This document shows positions 1 through 8,841 of a stretch of 64,000 bases of DNA, one piece after another. The notes beneath the pieces are model-generated. The model ran no database searches and was not told where the DNA came from. It saw nothing but the letters and a program-made list of their open reading frames with translations. Every line of letters begins with the position of its first letter. Within the stretch, counting starts at the first letter, position 1. The position numbers and the translations under genes are program-made. The stretch is from Chloroflexota bacterium (lineage in GTDB: Bacteria > Chloroflexota > Anaerolineae > Aggregatilineales > J027): assembly GCA_016234595.1 (NCBI GenBank), contig JACRBG010000036.1, forward strand, positions 62,001-126,000, in the 5' to 3' direction.

Positions 1-2
1 TA

Positions 3-230
3 GATCGAAGCGCCCTATATTCACTTCAGCATGAGATTACCGAGGATGTTTTGGGTGGTTTAATGCACAAACCGGGGTTTCGGAATTTATGGGATGAATG
101 GGACGACCATACCCGACAGACTTTTTTGCAAGAACCTATTGAAGAACAATTGGGTCGAATGTTGTTTGAAGGCCATGCCGATCAATTTGCCCAGATTTTT
201 ATTGCTGCCTATGAAGCCTATCGCCCCTAA
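3..230 (+). CDS. C-terminal fragment of an unrecognised protein (5' truncated)
   Basis: An open frame enters from the left edge and ends at TAA 228-230, giving 75 residues. The product is acidic and rich in aromatic residues and Gln, with no membrane segment, and ends in IAAYEAYRP. I do not recognise the family. Codon use is like that of the neighbouring genes, so it is probably the true end of a gene starting outside the window. It is followed by a REP-like hairpin and a gene-free stretch. Confidence 0.55.
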   Translation, partial: DRSALYSLQHEITEDVLGGLMHKPGFRNLWDEWDDHTRQTFLQEPIEEQLGRMLFEGHADQFAQIFIAAYEAYRP

Positions 231-273
231 AAATCGCCCCACGAATCACTAGTTAGGCAATGAACCCGCCTGA

Positions 274-362
274 ACCAATCCCCACCCCATTGTATGGAGA
301 GGGGACATCATGAGCCATCTTGCTCCCTCGCTACGTAGTGGAGAGAGGGGGTTGGGGTGAGG
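274..362. repeat. REP-like GC-rich palindromic repeat
   Basis: The core CTACGTAG at 331-338 is flanked by complementary CTCCCTC and GAGAG arms. Outer C-rich (CCCCACCCC near 280) and G-rich (GGGGTTGGGGTGAGG near 348) blocks can also pair. This layout is typical of short intergenic palindromic repeats dispersed in many bacterial genomes. Only one copy was noticed in this window. Confidence 0.5.
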
Positions 363-441
363 ACTAGCAATCAAGGTAGGGTCGGTTTTTTAATAATTCA
401 AATAAACATTGTGCAAATTGTCTTGATAGAGGTTAAACCGC

Positions 442-470
442 TTGTATTTCAATTAGAACAAAGCTACAAT
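442..470 (+). promoter_or_regulatory. Candidate sigma-70 promoter for the NYN gene
   Basis: TTGTAT at 442-447 and TACAAT at 465-470 are separated by exactly 17 bases in an AT-rich stretch. No other good pair was seen between the repeat and the NYN start. The distance to the ATG is long, so a later promoter is possible. Confidence 0.35.
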
Positions 471-756
471 AAAAATGTTACGTTTTGGAGGAATTGAATA
501 AATATTTGGGAACCTTGAATCGTTTCATGGTTTTGAAAATAAAGCAAAGTAATCCAAGGAATTGCTTGGGAAAATTTATTAGAAGTCCGCAAAAAATTAC
601 AATATTAAATCAATCGGGTGTTCTCTCTGTATTTTGCTCTATTAAATGTTACCTCCTCCCTTATCAGAGATGTTCTGATTTGGGACTTTAGCTTTTTAAA
701 AAGATTGTTTAAGGTAGATAATTTAAACAGGGCCGTTCGCGGCTCAAGGATACAAA

Positions 757-2859
757 ATGAAGGCATACTTAATTGTTGATGTTGATGACTTATTGGCCCG
801 ACTTCACGAGAAAAACCTCGCGCTTGATTTACACGAAGTCGCCACTGCGCTACGAAATGGGGCCACACTTGCTTCCGGATTAATGAGTGCTGATGAATTG
901 GTGGCCGTAGCCGCTGCTGATTGGAATCGCCATCATTTGATGCCGGGACGAGTTTCCCCCAACATCCAACAGATTTTCGTCACGACGGGCTTTGATATTT
1001 TTAATGTGCCAGAACGGGCTTTTTTGGCTGACGCGCTGGTCGTACATTACTTCTCTGAGCCGGATATAGTGGATGAACTAGTTTTAGTGACCACCCGTGC
1101 CGACTTTGCAAGTTTACGTAACCGCGTCAATCTGCGACCGCATGCCCGTGTGCGCGTTTGGAGCGATCAAGCCCCAGATGTGAATGGCGTCATCTTCCAG
1201 CCGCTAGAAACGATTTTGGGTATCCCGACCAAAACCGTCTCAATGTATATTGACTTCGAAAACATTACGATTGGCCTGAACGAACAGGGCTATATCATTG
1301 ACATGGATCGCCTGATTGATTCCATGCTGCGACAAGCGCGGGCCCATGGTCGGGTTGCACGGATGGCAGCCTACGCCCCTTGGGGACAGCGGGGTAGTTT
1401 ACCGCCCTTAGTAGACACGCAGGGTCGTGAGGTATCGGACGATGTACCAAGTCGTTTAGCGTTGTCAAATATTGACCCGGTTTTTAACCTGCCGGGGAAA
1501 AATAGCGCCGACATGCGTATCGCCAAAGATGTTTTGGCTGATAGCGCTTCTCCCACTAGCTCGGATATTTTTGTTGTCGCCAGTGGTGACCGTGATTTTA
1601 ATGATGTCTTTGGGGCGCTCCGTGCGCGTGGCAAACAGGTTATTGTGTGGGGAGTACATGGCAGCACCAGTCGCCTATTGGAAAATAACCCCGCCATTTT
1701 GCTGGAATATTTAGACGACTTCACCCATTTTCAGCGCCACACCGAGTTGGGCCAAATTTATGAAGATGCCACCCGTGACGCTGGTAGCGAGTTTCCTGCC
1801 TTCCGGCCTTCGCAGTGGTCAAGTGTCGTATTGCAATGTGACCTACTTCAAGCCGAACGTCCTCGTTCACCCCTAACACTCGACGATCTAACCGACCAGT
1901 TGGTTGAGGTGCATACCGTCACCAGTCCGGCGCGGGGTGAAGAACTGCTGAAGCAAGCTGAAGGCCTTGGGTTGCTGCGCATTAGCCAAGACAACATTGT
2001 CACCATCAATGACCAGCACCAGATTGTCAATATTACCCGCCTTATCCGCGAACGGATTGTACATCGGGTTGCCAATACGCTCAGTGTGCGTAGCTGGGAG
2101 TATGTGAATTATGGCTTTTTGCTGAAGGGCATCAGCATGGATTTGGATTTGAACGGCCCCGGCATGAACCTAGATGATAACTGGCGTTCTGAATGGATTG
2201 ATGCCCTTGTGCGTGAGGGCATTTTGGTGCGCGAGTTGGTGGCTCACCGTCATAATCCGGAAGATTTAGTTCCGGTCATCCAATTGCCAGAAAAATCGGC
2301 CTTGAGCCAGCAAATGCTTCCTACCTCGGAAGAGGCCCAAGAAGAAACGCCCGCGACAGATTTGGAAATTCAAGAGATGACCTATCGCGTGGTGGTCAGT
2401 GTCGAACAGTTTACCAGCTTTCGTAAGTTCGAATGGTGCCCACTGGGTAGCCTGCATAAACGCCTACGCCTGTTTGATTCTGGCACGGCCTTCCAACGAG
2501 CGGTTGAAGTCATGATGGAAGACGGCGCTGTCCTCATCAATGAGTATGAAAATCCCCAGAGCAACTATCGCACCAAAGGGATTTCGTTGGTAATGGACTC
2601 GCCCATCGTACAGCGTGTACTAATGGAACGAGATGCCTTTGTGCGGATGTTGCTTGACCTCTATCAACAACATATCCCCATTACTGCTGGGGCGATTCAA
2701 GCCTCAACGGGCCTTGATGCCGATGTGCTCCAAATGTGGATTTCGATTATGGAAATCGAAAACATTCTCAATTTGGTGCCGGGGCACACCGATTTATACA
2801 GCTTGTTCCGTACCCACCACACCGTGAATTTGATCGCTGAAAAATACGGCATTGAATAA
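757..2859 (+). CDS. Tandem NYN/PIN-like domain protein
   Basis: This is a 700-residue protein. Residues 160-300 form an NYN (LabA/DUF88-type) nuclease fold with all three acidic signatures visible: YIDFEN (D166), SADMRI (D252) and ASGDRDFND (D278/D280). Residues 1-140 repeat the same pattern in weaker form: LIVDVDD (D8, D10), LADALV (D92) and TTRADFASL (D116) followed by a strand like the one closing the second domain. The first half is therefore probably a diverged second NYN domain. Residues 330-700 look like several winged-helix-type modules. NYN proteins are metal-dependent RNases or RNA-binding proteins; the target here is unknown. AAGGA lies just upstream of the ATG. No membrane segment is visible. 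Confidence 0.75.
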   Translation: MKAYLIVDVDDLLARLHEKNLALDLHEVATALRNGATLASGLMSADELVAVAAADWNRHHLMPGRVSPNIQQIFVTTGFDIFNVPERAFLADALVVHYFSEPDIVDELVLVTTRADFASLRNRVNLRPHARVRVWSDQAPDVNGVIFQPLETILGIPTKTVSMYIDFENITIGLNEQGYIIDMDRLIDSMLRQARAHGRVARMAAYAPWGQRGSLPPLVDTQGREVSDDVPSRLALSNIDPVFNLPGKNSADMRIAKDVLADSASPTSSDIFVVASGDRDFNDVFGALRARGKQVIVWGVHGSTSRLLENNPAILLEYLDDFTHFQRHTELGQIYEDATRDAGSEFPAFRPSQWSSVVLQCDLLQAERPRSPLTLDDLTDQLVEVHTVTSPARGEELLKQAEGLGLLRISQDNIVTINDQHQIVNITRLIRERIVHRVANTLSVRSWEYVNYGFLLKGISMDLDLNGPGMNLDDNWRSEWIDALVREGILVRELVAHRHNPEDLVPVIQLPEKSALSQQMLPTSEEAQEETPATDLEIQEMTYRVVVSVEQFTSFRKFEWCPLGSLHKRLRLFDSGTAFQRAVEVMMEDGAVLINEYENPQSNYRTKGISLVMDSPIVQRVLMERDAFVRMLLDLYQQHIPITAGAIQASTGLDADVLQMWISIMEIENILNLVPGHTDLYSLFRTHHTVNLIAEKYGIE

Positions 2860-2863
2860 ATAA

Positions 2864-2892
2864 AAAGGGCAGTTCAACTTAGACTGCCCTTT
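2864..2892. terminator. Bidirectional terminator between NYN gene and proS
   Basis: AAAGGGCAGT (2864-2873) pairs perfectly with ACTGCCCTTT (2883-2892) around a 9-base loop. A- and T-rich flanks serve both convergent genes. Confidence 0.8.
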
Positions 2893-2913
2893 GAATTTTC
2901 CCCAGATGAGAAA

Positions 2914-4374
2914 TCAATACGCCTTGGCAAAATAGGCCATACGTTGGGCTGGTTGACCTGTCACAATATCTGGCCCAGTCTGATCGGGGTAGGGTTGGTC
3001 GAGGGGATAGCAGCGGCTAACGGCCTGATTATCGGCTTTGATTTTTTCTTCGGTTTCTTTATCCCCCGCGAACCACGTCAACGCCCACCGACCCGACGCA
3101 ATCACCTCACGGAATTGGTCATAGTTGCTGACGACCTCGACTAGATTAGCATCGCGGAATTCGGTGGCTTGGCGCAGCATGTTTTGGTGAATATCATTGA
3201 GCAACTCGGCGATATAGGTAGTAAGTCCGTCTTGGCTGATAAATTGCTTGCCTTCTTTGCCGGGTACATCCCGTCGCGCAACGGCCACCGAGCCTTTTTC
3301 GACATCTTTTGGCCCAATCTCAATGCGGATAGGTACACCACGCATTTCCCAATCATTATATTTGAAACCGGGCGAAAGGTTTTCGCGGCGATCCACCGTA
3401 ACGCGGATGCCTGTGGCACTTAGGGACTGTTGCACACGCTCAACCACTGGCGACACTTTGGCCTGCTCATCATCATTTTTGAAGATGGGCACAATCACGA
3501 CTTGAATGGGGGCGAGACGAGGGGGCATCCGCAAGCCTTTATCATCGCCGTGTGTCATGATAATCGCCCCAATCATGCGGGTACTCATACCCCATGAGGT
3601 TGTCCAGCAATGCTGCCACTCGTTGTTGACATCGGTATATTGGATGTTAAAGGCTTTGGCGAAATTCTGGCCTAGATTGTGGCTAGTGCCCGATTGCAGG
3701 GCCTTGCCGTCGCCCATCATGCCCTCAATCGAGTAGCTGTGCAGCGCCCCAGCAAATTTCTCTTGGTTCGATTTTTTCCCCCGAATGACCGGGATAGCTG
3801 CTTCATTAACGGCGAAATCGGTGTAGACATCCAACATCTGAATGGCTTCTGCTTCAGCGTCTTCATAGGTGGCATGGGCCGTGTGACCCTCTTGCCACAA
3901 AAATTCAGTGGTGCGGAGGAAGGGACGGGTACGTTTTTCCCAACGGACGACATTAGCCCATTGATTCAGCAGCATGGGTAGGTCACGGTAAGACTGAATC
4001 CAGCGCGACATGGCTTCGCCGATAATCGTTTCGCTGGTAGGGCGCACCACATAGGCCTCAGCTAATTCCTCGCCCCCGGCATGAGTCACAACGGCCAATT
4101 CCGGTGAAAATCCTTCCACATGCTCCGCTTCTTTGGTCAAGAAACTGATGGGGATAAACAGTGGGAAATAGGCATTTTGATGACCAGTTGCTTTAAACCG
4201 CTTATCAAGACCCGCCCGAATCCCTTCCCAAAGTTCATAGCCATAGGGTTTAATAATCATGCAACCGCGCACAGGGGTTTTGTCGGGGGCATCCACCAAG
4301 TCGGCACGGACTACAATTTCGTTATACCACGCGGAAAAATCTTCGCTGCGTGGCGTGACTGCTAGATTTGCCAA
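2914..4374 (-). CDS. proS: Proline--tRNA ligase, archaeal/eukaryal (type 3) form
   Basis: This class II aminoacyl-tRNA synthetase charges tRNA-Pro with proline. At 486 residues it matches the short type 3 ProRS, with no editing insertion. Class II signatures are visible: VRPTSETII, the motif 2 region RWEKRTRPFLRTTEFLWQEG and the motif 3 region GMSTRMIGAIIMTHGDDKGL. It ends in the FAKAY tail typical of the type. The C-terminal domain normally holds four zinc-binding Cys. Here the first pair is replaced (residues 436-441, AGDKET) and the CxxC is replaced by DIVTG, leaving one Cys in the region. The start is TTG with AAGGAG eight bases upstream; no ATG fits. It follows the DJ-1 gene by 38 bases and is probably co-transcribed. 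Confidence 0.95.
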   Translation of the reverse strand: MANLAVTPRSEDFSAWYNEIVVRADLVDAPDKTPVRGCMIIKPYGYELWEGIRAGLDKRFKATGHQNAYFPLFIPISFLTKEAEHVEGFSPELAVVTHAGGEELAEAYVVRPTSETIIGEAMSRWIQSYRDLPMLLNQWANVVRWEKRTRPFLRTTEFLWQEGHTAHATYEDAEAEAIQMLDVYTDFAVNEAAIPVIRGKKSNQEKFAGALHSYSIEGMMGDGKALQSGTSHNLGQNFAKAFNIQYTDVNNEWQHCWTTSWGMSTRMIGAIIMTHGDDKGLRMPPRLAPIQVVIVPIFKNDDEQAKVSPVVERVQQSLSATGIRVTVDRRENLSPGFKYNDWEMRGVPIRIEIGPKDVEKGSVAVARRDVPGKEGKQFISQDGLTTYIAELLNDIHQNMLRQATEFRDANLVEVVSNYDQFREVIASGRWALTWFAGDKETEEKIKADNQAVSRCYPLDQPYPDQTGPDIVTGQPAQRMAYFAKAY

Positions 4375-4412
4375 TGCAAATACTCCTTAAAAGTGCTGTG
4401 AAAATAAAAAGC

Positions 4413-5123
4413 TCAGTGAGTTTTAGATTTGGTTTTGACGGCGATGCGTTCAACAATTTGACGCCGCTGTTGTTGGATACTGGCCCGTTCTTGTGAGACT
4501 TCTTCCACCAATTTAGGGTCGGCAGTTTTGGGCGAGCCACTGTCGAAGGGCGGGTGAGGGTCATATTCCAACACCAGTTGAATCTTGCGGGCGATATGTT
4601 CATCCAATAATTGAGCGACGATAGTCAGGCCAAAATCAATACCTGCTGTGACCCCACCCGCTGTAATATATTTACCATCCACCACAACTCGTTCATAGAC
4701 GGGTTCGACCCCCAACGCGGGCAGCAAATCCATCGAAAGCCAATGCGTTGCGGCACGATGTCCCCGCAATAAACCAGCTGCTGCCAATACCAATGCCCCT
4801 GTGCAGACTGAAGTGACAAAACGAGCATGGCGATCTTGGATGCGTAGAAAATCCAACACCTCTTGATTTTCCATCACCTGATTCACCCCTGCTCCCCCCG
4901 GTACAAATACAACATCTAACAGCGGCGCATGGGTTAACTGAACTTGGGGAACGATGGTCAATCCATCATCACTGCGGACGGGGCTGGTTGTCCCAATCAA
5001 TAGGACTTCGGTGTTAGGCATTCGGCTAAAAACAGCATAGGGTCCCGTTAAATCGAGTTGAGTGAAATTGGGGAAAATGAGCATCCCAATTCGGATAGGT
5101 GCAGTGGAATGTGAATCGTGCAT
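4413..5123 (-). CDS. DJ-1/PfpI family protein
   Basis: The 236-residue protein has the class I glutamine-amidotransferase-like fold. The nucleophile elbow is visible as TSVCTGALVLAAAGLL, with the conserved Cys after a Val, and FVPGGAG precedes it. The sequence resembles the isonitrile-hydratase/AraC-N-terminal branch (LLRGHRAATHW after the Cys), but no DNA-binding domain follows. The last 40 residues form a charged, Gln-rich helix beyond the usual fold. Substrate cannot be told from sequence: family members include hydratases, glyoxalases and redox chaperones. It is the first gene of a probable two-gene unit with proS. Confidence 0.8.
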   Translation of the reverse strand: MHDSHSTAPIRIGMLIFPNFTQLDLTGPYAVFSRMPNTEVLLIGTTSPVRSDDGLTIVPQVQLTHAPLLDVVFVPGGAGVNQVMENQEVLDFLRIQDRHARFVTSVCTGALVLAAAGLLRGHRAATHWLSMDLLPALGVEPVYERVVVDGKYITAGGVTAGIDFGLTIVAQLLDEHIARKIQLVLEYDPHPPFDSGSPKTADPKLVEEVSQERASIQQQRRQIVERIAVKTKSKTH

Positions 5124-5176
5124 GGTGTTCGTAGTTTCCTTGTAGCGGACAACTCAACATTTTACCATAAACTTTA

Positions 5177-5220
5177 AAAAACTCTCAGAATAGCTCTCAA
5201 CTGACCATCTGAGAGTTTTT
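5177..5220. promoter_or_regulatory. Perfect 12-bp inverted repeat in a divergent intergenic region
   Basis: AAAAACTCTCAG (5177-5188) and CTGAGAGTTTTT (5209-5220) are exact complements around a 20-base loop. With its T run it reads as an intrinsic terminator, but it sits between two divergent genes (DJ-1 and HMG-CoA reductase), where no gene ends. It could be an attenuator or leader hairpin for the reductase, or an operator. Confidence 0.5.
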
Positions 5221-5252
5221 GATAGTCTTTTAGAATAGGATTTGAATTATTC

Positions 5253-6584
5253 ATGCTCATGCGAGGAGAAATCGCGCTGGACAATCAACGCTCGTCCCGA
5301 CTACCGGGATTTTATCAAAAATCACTGCCAGAACGCATCGGCCTTGTTGCTGAATGGGCTGGGCTGAACAGTGAAGAACAAACTATTCTAGCCACTTCGG
5401 CTGGCCTGATGCCCCAACAGGCGAATCAGATGGTGGAAAATGCCCTAGGTGTCTATGGCTTGCCCTTGGGGGTCGCCACCAATTTTCAAATCAATGGCAA
5501 AGATTATCTTGTGCCGATGGTGATTGAGGAACCCAGTGTCGTCGCGGCCTGCTCGTTTGCAGCCAAGATGGCTCGCAGTGGCGGCGGTTTTATTACCTCT
5601 AGCGACGAGCCGATTATGATTGGGCAAATCCAAGTGTTAGAGGTCGAAAACTTGCGAGTGGCCGCTGATCGCATTTTGGCTGAGAAAGAAACCCTCTTAG
5701 CCCTTGTAAATGACCCTGACCTGACCATTGTCAAACTAGGGGGCGGTGGGCGTGATATTGATGTGCGCCAATTTGAACAAACCACCGTCGGCCCAATGCT
5801 TGTGGTGGATTTATTTTACGATACGCGGGATGCGATGGGTGCGAATGCCATCAATACTGCCTGCGAAAAATTGGCACCAGCGCTTGAAAGAATTACGGGT
5901 GGTCGGGTGAATTTGCGGATTTTGAGTAATTTGTCAGATCGGCGCAAAGCCACAGCCAGTTGTATCATGACCCCCGAAGGCTTGACCACCGAACATATGC
6001 CGGGAGCGTTAGTTGTGAAATCTATTGTCGAGGCGGCGGTGTTTGCCGAAGTTGACCCCTATCGCGCTACCACCCATAACAAAGGTGTTATGAATGGCAT
6101 TGATGCGGTGGTGATGGCGACGGGCAATGATTGGCGGGCTGTCGAAGCAGGTGCACATGCCTATGCCGCCCGTGATGGACGCTATACCTCCATGACGCGC
6201 TGGTGGGCCGATGAAAATGGCAATTTACGGGGCATGTTGACCTTGCCTATGGCGGTAGGAACAGTAGGTGGTGCCACCAAAGTCCACCCGACAGCCCAAA
6301 TCGCCATGAAGATTTTAGGGGTAGCCAGTGCCCGCGAATTGGCCGAAGTGATTGTCTCGGTAGGGCTGGCCCAAAATTTTGCTGCGATTCGTGCCCTCGC
6401 TACTGAAGGCATTCAAGCCGGACATATGGCACTCCATGCACGGCAGTTGGCGTTGGCGGCTGGGGCACAGGGCGAAATGGTTAATGCTATTGTTGAAACC
6501 ATGATTGCTGAGGGCAACATTCGGCTTGATCGAGCAAAGGCTTTGGTCAGAGCGATTTTAGACAAGCCCCTCTCATTGGCTTAA
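5253..6584 (+). CDS. mvaA: Hydroxymethylglutaryl-CoA reductase, class II
   Basis: This enzyme interconverts HMG-CoA and mevalonate with NAD(P)H, the committing step of the mevalonate route to isoprenoids. Family signatures run in order: SRLPGFY near the start, ENALGVYGLPLGVATNF, the catalytic Glu in EEPSVVAACSFAAKMARSGG, the DAMGANAINTACE active-site stretch, VMNGIDAVVMATGNDWRAVE, GTVGGATKVHP, and the catalytic His in IQAGHMALHAR. At 443 residues it has the compact class II length without a membrane anchor. Class II enzymes act biosynthetically in several bacteria, and the HMG-CoA synthase gene next door supports that here. The start has only a weak AGGA upstream, so the exact N-terminus is uncertain. 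Confidence 0.93.
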   Translation: MLMRGEIALDNQRSSRLPGFYQKSLPERIGLVAEWAGLNSEEQTILATSAGLMPQQANQMVENALGVYGLPLGVATNFQINGKDYLVPMVIEEPSVVAACSFAAKMARSGGGFITSSDEPIMIGQIQVLEVENLRVAADRILAEKETLLALVNDPDLTIVKLGGGGRDIDVRQFEQTTVGPMLVVDLFYDTRDAMGANAINTACEKLAPALERITGGRVNLRILSNLSDRRKATASCIMTPEGLTTEHMPGALVVKSIVEAAVFAEVDPYRATTHNKGVMNGIDAVVMATGNDWRAVEAGAHAYAARDGRYTSMTRWWADENGNLRGMLTLPMAVGTVGGATKVHPTAQIAMKILGVASARELAEVIVSVGLAQNFAAIRALATEGIQAGHMALHARQLALAAGAQGEMVNAIVETMIAEGNIRLDRAKALVRAILDKPLSLA

Positions 6585-6659
6585 AACGAAAATTTCTGGT
6601 GGGTGCGTTCGGAAGACTCGCCCTGATACACAATCTTTGATGGATAGATGGAGAAACCT

Positions 6660-7748
6660 ATGAATAATCAATCCAACCCCCTCCGCGCTGCGGATTATTT
6701 GATGAAACCCGATGCCCCGGTAGGTATCGTGGGTTACGGGGCCTATATCCCACGCTATCGCCTGCCTGCCAGCGAAGTTGCCCGGGTCTGGACAAATGGG
6801 CTGGGTGGCACGCCGATTAATGAAAAGGCCGTTGCGGGGCTAGACGAGGATGTGATTACCATGTCCATCGAGGCGGCTCGGAATGCGTTGGCGCGGGGCG
6901 GCATTGATCCCCGTCAAATTCGGGCGGTCTGGGTCGGCTCCGAGTCGCACCCTTACGCCGTCAAGCCCAGCAGCACGATTGTGGCTGAAGCGATTGGTGC
7001 GGCCCCCAATATTCAAGCCGCTGACTGGGAATTTGCTTGTAAAGCGGGTTCGGAAGCGATGCAGGCCGCCATTGGTCTAGTCGGTAGCAATATGGTCGGC
7101 TACGCTCTAAGCATTGGGATGGACACGGCTCAGGGTCGCCCCGGTGATGCCCTTGAATATACGGCGGCGGCGGGTGGTGCGGCCTATCTAATTGGGCCAG
7201 CCGATAACAGCCTCGCCATTTTTCAGGGGTCGTATAGCTATGTGACCGACACCCCCGATTTTTGGCGCCGTTCACATGAAACGTATCCTTCACATGGCGA
7301 CCGTTTTACAGGCGAACCAGCCTATTTTAAACATACCATCACAGCCGGGGAAACCTTAATGAACCTAATGGGCACTACTGCCAAGGATTACACATGGGCT
7401 GTTTTCCATCAACCCAATGTCAAATTTCCCAGCCGTGCCGCTCAACTGCTTGGCTTCAGCGAAGACCAAATTAAACCCGGCCTGCTGTCCGGTGAAGTTG
7501 GCAATGTCTATGCGGGCAGTAGCCTGCTTGGTTTGACGGCCACCCTCGATGTTGCTGAACCGGGTGACCGTATTTTGATGGTGTCGTATGGCAGTGGAGC
7601 GGGTTCCGATGCCTTTGATATTCTGGTAACGGAAAAGATTACCGAGCGTAAACAGCTTGCTCCTGCCACTCGCACCTATATCGCCCGCCGTACCCAAATT
7701 GATTACGCCCTATACACCCGTTATCGTGGCAAACTCCGGGTGGAATAG
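6660..7748 (+). CDS. Hydroxymethylglutaryl-CoA synthase, archaeal type
   Basis: This thiolase-fold enzyme condenses acetyl-CoA with acetoacetyl-CoA to HMG-CoA, the substrate of the neighbouring reductase. The N-terminus [15 protein letters not shown] and [19 protein letters not shown] are characteristic of the archaeal-type group. The nucleophilic Cys lies in [15 protein letters not shown] and the catalytic His in [15 protein letters not shown]. The C-terminal [11 protein letters not shown] closes the fold. A 12-base longer frame begins at 6648, but GGAG at 6650-6653 is correctly spaced for ATG 6660, so that start is preferred (362 residues). It lies 75 bases after the reductase on the same strand. 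A thiolase and a DUF35 partner, often adjacent in archaea, are not here. Confidence 0.93.
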   Translation: MNNQSNPLRAADYLMKPDAPVGIVGYGAYIPRYRLPASEVARVWTNGLGGTPINEKAVAGLDEDVITMSIEAARNALARGGIDPRQIRAVWVGSESHPYAVKPSSTIVAEAIGAAPNIQAADWEFACKAGSEAMQAAIGLVGSNMVGYALSIGMDTAQGRPGDALEYTAAAGGAAYLIGPADNSLAIFQGSYSYVTDTPDFWRRSHETYPSHGDRFTGEPAYFKHTITAGETLMNLMGTTAKDYTWAVFHQPNVKFPSRAAQLLGFSEDQIKPGLLSGEVGNVYAGSSLLGLTATLDVAEPGDRILMVSYGSGAGSDAFDILVTEKITERKQLAPATRTYIARRTQIDYALYTRYRGKLRVE

Positions 7749-7765
7749 TTAACACCTTCTGTCAA

Positions 7766-7805
7766 ACCCTCTCTTCAGGGCAAAATGGGGCGAGGGTATT
7801 TTTTT
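7766..7805 (+). terminator. Terminator after HMG-CoA synthase
   Basis: ACCCTC (7766-7771) pairs with GAGGGT (7792-7797), with further G/C pairing inside, followed by a run of seven T. Confidence 0.65.
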
Positions 7806-7872
7806 CGAAAACGGTATATCTACAAAAATCATCTAAATGCTACGATGGATAAGACCCGCAAATCTTGCCTGA

Positions 7873-7901
7873 TTGCATCCCCCACCTGCTTCCCGTATAA
7901 T
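7873..7901 (+). promoter_or_regulatory. Candidate promoter for the double-HTH gene
   Basis: TTGCAT at 7873-7878 is followed after 17 bases by a perfect TATAAT at 7896-7901. The inferred leader to ATG 8004 is about 95 bases and contains an unused AAAGGAGG at 7941-7948. Confidence 0.5.
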
Positions 7902-8003
7902 GTGCCATAATTAAGAGGCAGTTGCCGCAAAATAGACGATAAAGGAGGCAAGCGCCCCCCGCCTGCTACTACTCAACTGGGGCAGACAATCGGCGCGAAT
8001 ATT

Positions 8004-8759
8004 ATGAGCTTCAGTGATGTTGCCGCCAAATTGAAAAAAACCGGGGTACTGGATAAAGAAAAACAGGCCGCTGAACAAAAACCGTTGGATTTGGAAGAAC
8101 TCTATACCCTGCGTGGCAGGATGTTGGGGGTACTTATCCGCGATGCAAGGCTGGCAATGGGCTATACTATTGAGGAAATCGCCGCCCATCTCAATTTGCC
8201 AGATGAAACCGTGCTGGCATGGGAGTTTGGGCAAGCCGTCCCCAGTTTGCCGCAATTGGAGTTGGTGGCCTATCTGCTGCAAGTCCCGGTCAGTCATTTT
8301 TGGGGCAGCGAAACCTTCATGCAGCAATATGGCAGTCGCCAAATTGACAGTCACGAATATAGTATTTTGCGTGACCGCATGATTGGGGCGTTAATTCGTG
8401 CGGGCCGTGAGGCGAAAAACCTTACACCAGAACAATTAGTGGCTAAACTTGGTATTGCCCCCGAATTTCTCCAAGCCTATGAATATGGCACACTGCCTGT
8501 GCCGATGACCTTATTGGTGTCTATCGCCAGTGCTATAGATGTCAATGTCAACTATTTTTTGGAAAGCACCAGTCGTATCGGCGAATTTCTAGAAATCCGT
8601 GAAGCCCTAAAGACGATTGAGGAAATGCCCGAAGATATTCGCGCTTTTCTCAGTTCCCATTCCAATCTGGCCTATATTCGCTTAGCGATGGTTTTTGCCA
8701 ACCTGCCAACCGACTCGCTACGGTCGTTGGCTGAAGGAATGCTTGATATTACGCTCTAG
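8004..8759 (+). CDS. Regulator with two XRE-type HTH domains
   Basis: The 251-residue protein has two Cro/C1-type helix-turn-helix units in tandem. The first (residues 37-95) reads LRGRMLGVLIRDARLAMGYT, then IEEIAAHLNLPDETVLAWEFG. The second (residues 120-180) repeats it as LRDRMIGALIRAGREAKNLT, then PEQLVAKLGIAPEFLQAYEYG. The matching openings (LR.RM.G.LIR..R) suggest an internal duplication. No sensor domain is evident; the last 60 residues are helical. The targets and signal are unknown. There is no good Shine-Dalgarno directly before ATG 8004, so the start is less certain than the fold. Confidence 0.8.
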   Translation: MSFSDVAAKLKKTGVLDKEKQAAEQKPLDLEELYTLRGRMLGVLIRDARLAMGYTIEEIAAHLNLPDETVLAWEFGQAVPSLPQLELVAYLLQVPVSHFWGSETFMQQYGSRQIDSHEYSILRDRMIGALIRAGREAKNLTPEQLVAKLGIAPEFLQAYEYGTLPVPMTLLVSIASAIDVNVNYFLESTSRIGEFLEIREALKTIEEMPEDIRAFLSSHSNLAYIRLAMVFANLPTDSLRSLAEGMLDITL

Positions 8760-8787
8760 TCAGATTCAATTGAGGTATTGATGTAGG

Positions 8788-8817
8788 GGCAGATCTGAAA
8801 AATGATCTGCCTTTATT
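8788..8817 (+). terminator. Terminator after the double-HTH gene
   Basis: GGCAGATC (8788-8795) pairs with GATCTGCC (8804-8811), followed by TTTATTT. Confidence 0.75.
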
Positions 8818-8841
8818 TGCAACGGAAGGAATAACACCCCC

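Larger units (their letters stand above)
231..756. other. Gene-free leader region upstream of the NYN gene
   Basis: Five hundred bases separate the truncated gene from the NYN gene. It holds a GC-rich hairpin repeat (274-362), then a markedly AT-rich part with a candidate promoter at 442-470 and a GGAGG at 487-491. A 68-codon frame after that GGAGG has no ATG start and composition unlike a protein. If the promoter is real, the NYN mRNA has a leader of about 280 nucleotides of unknown purpose. Confidence 0.5.

Noticed and set aside
485-691. A 68-codon frame after a GGAGG in the NYN leader
   Set aside because: Only TTG starts are available, and the AT-rich translation lacks any fold-like pattern.
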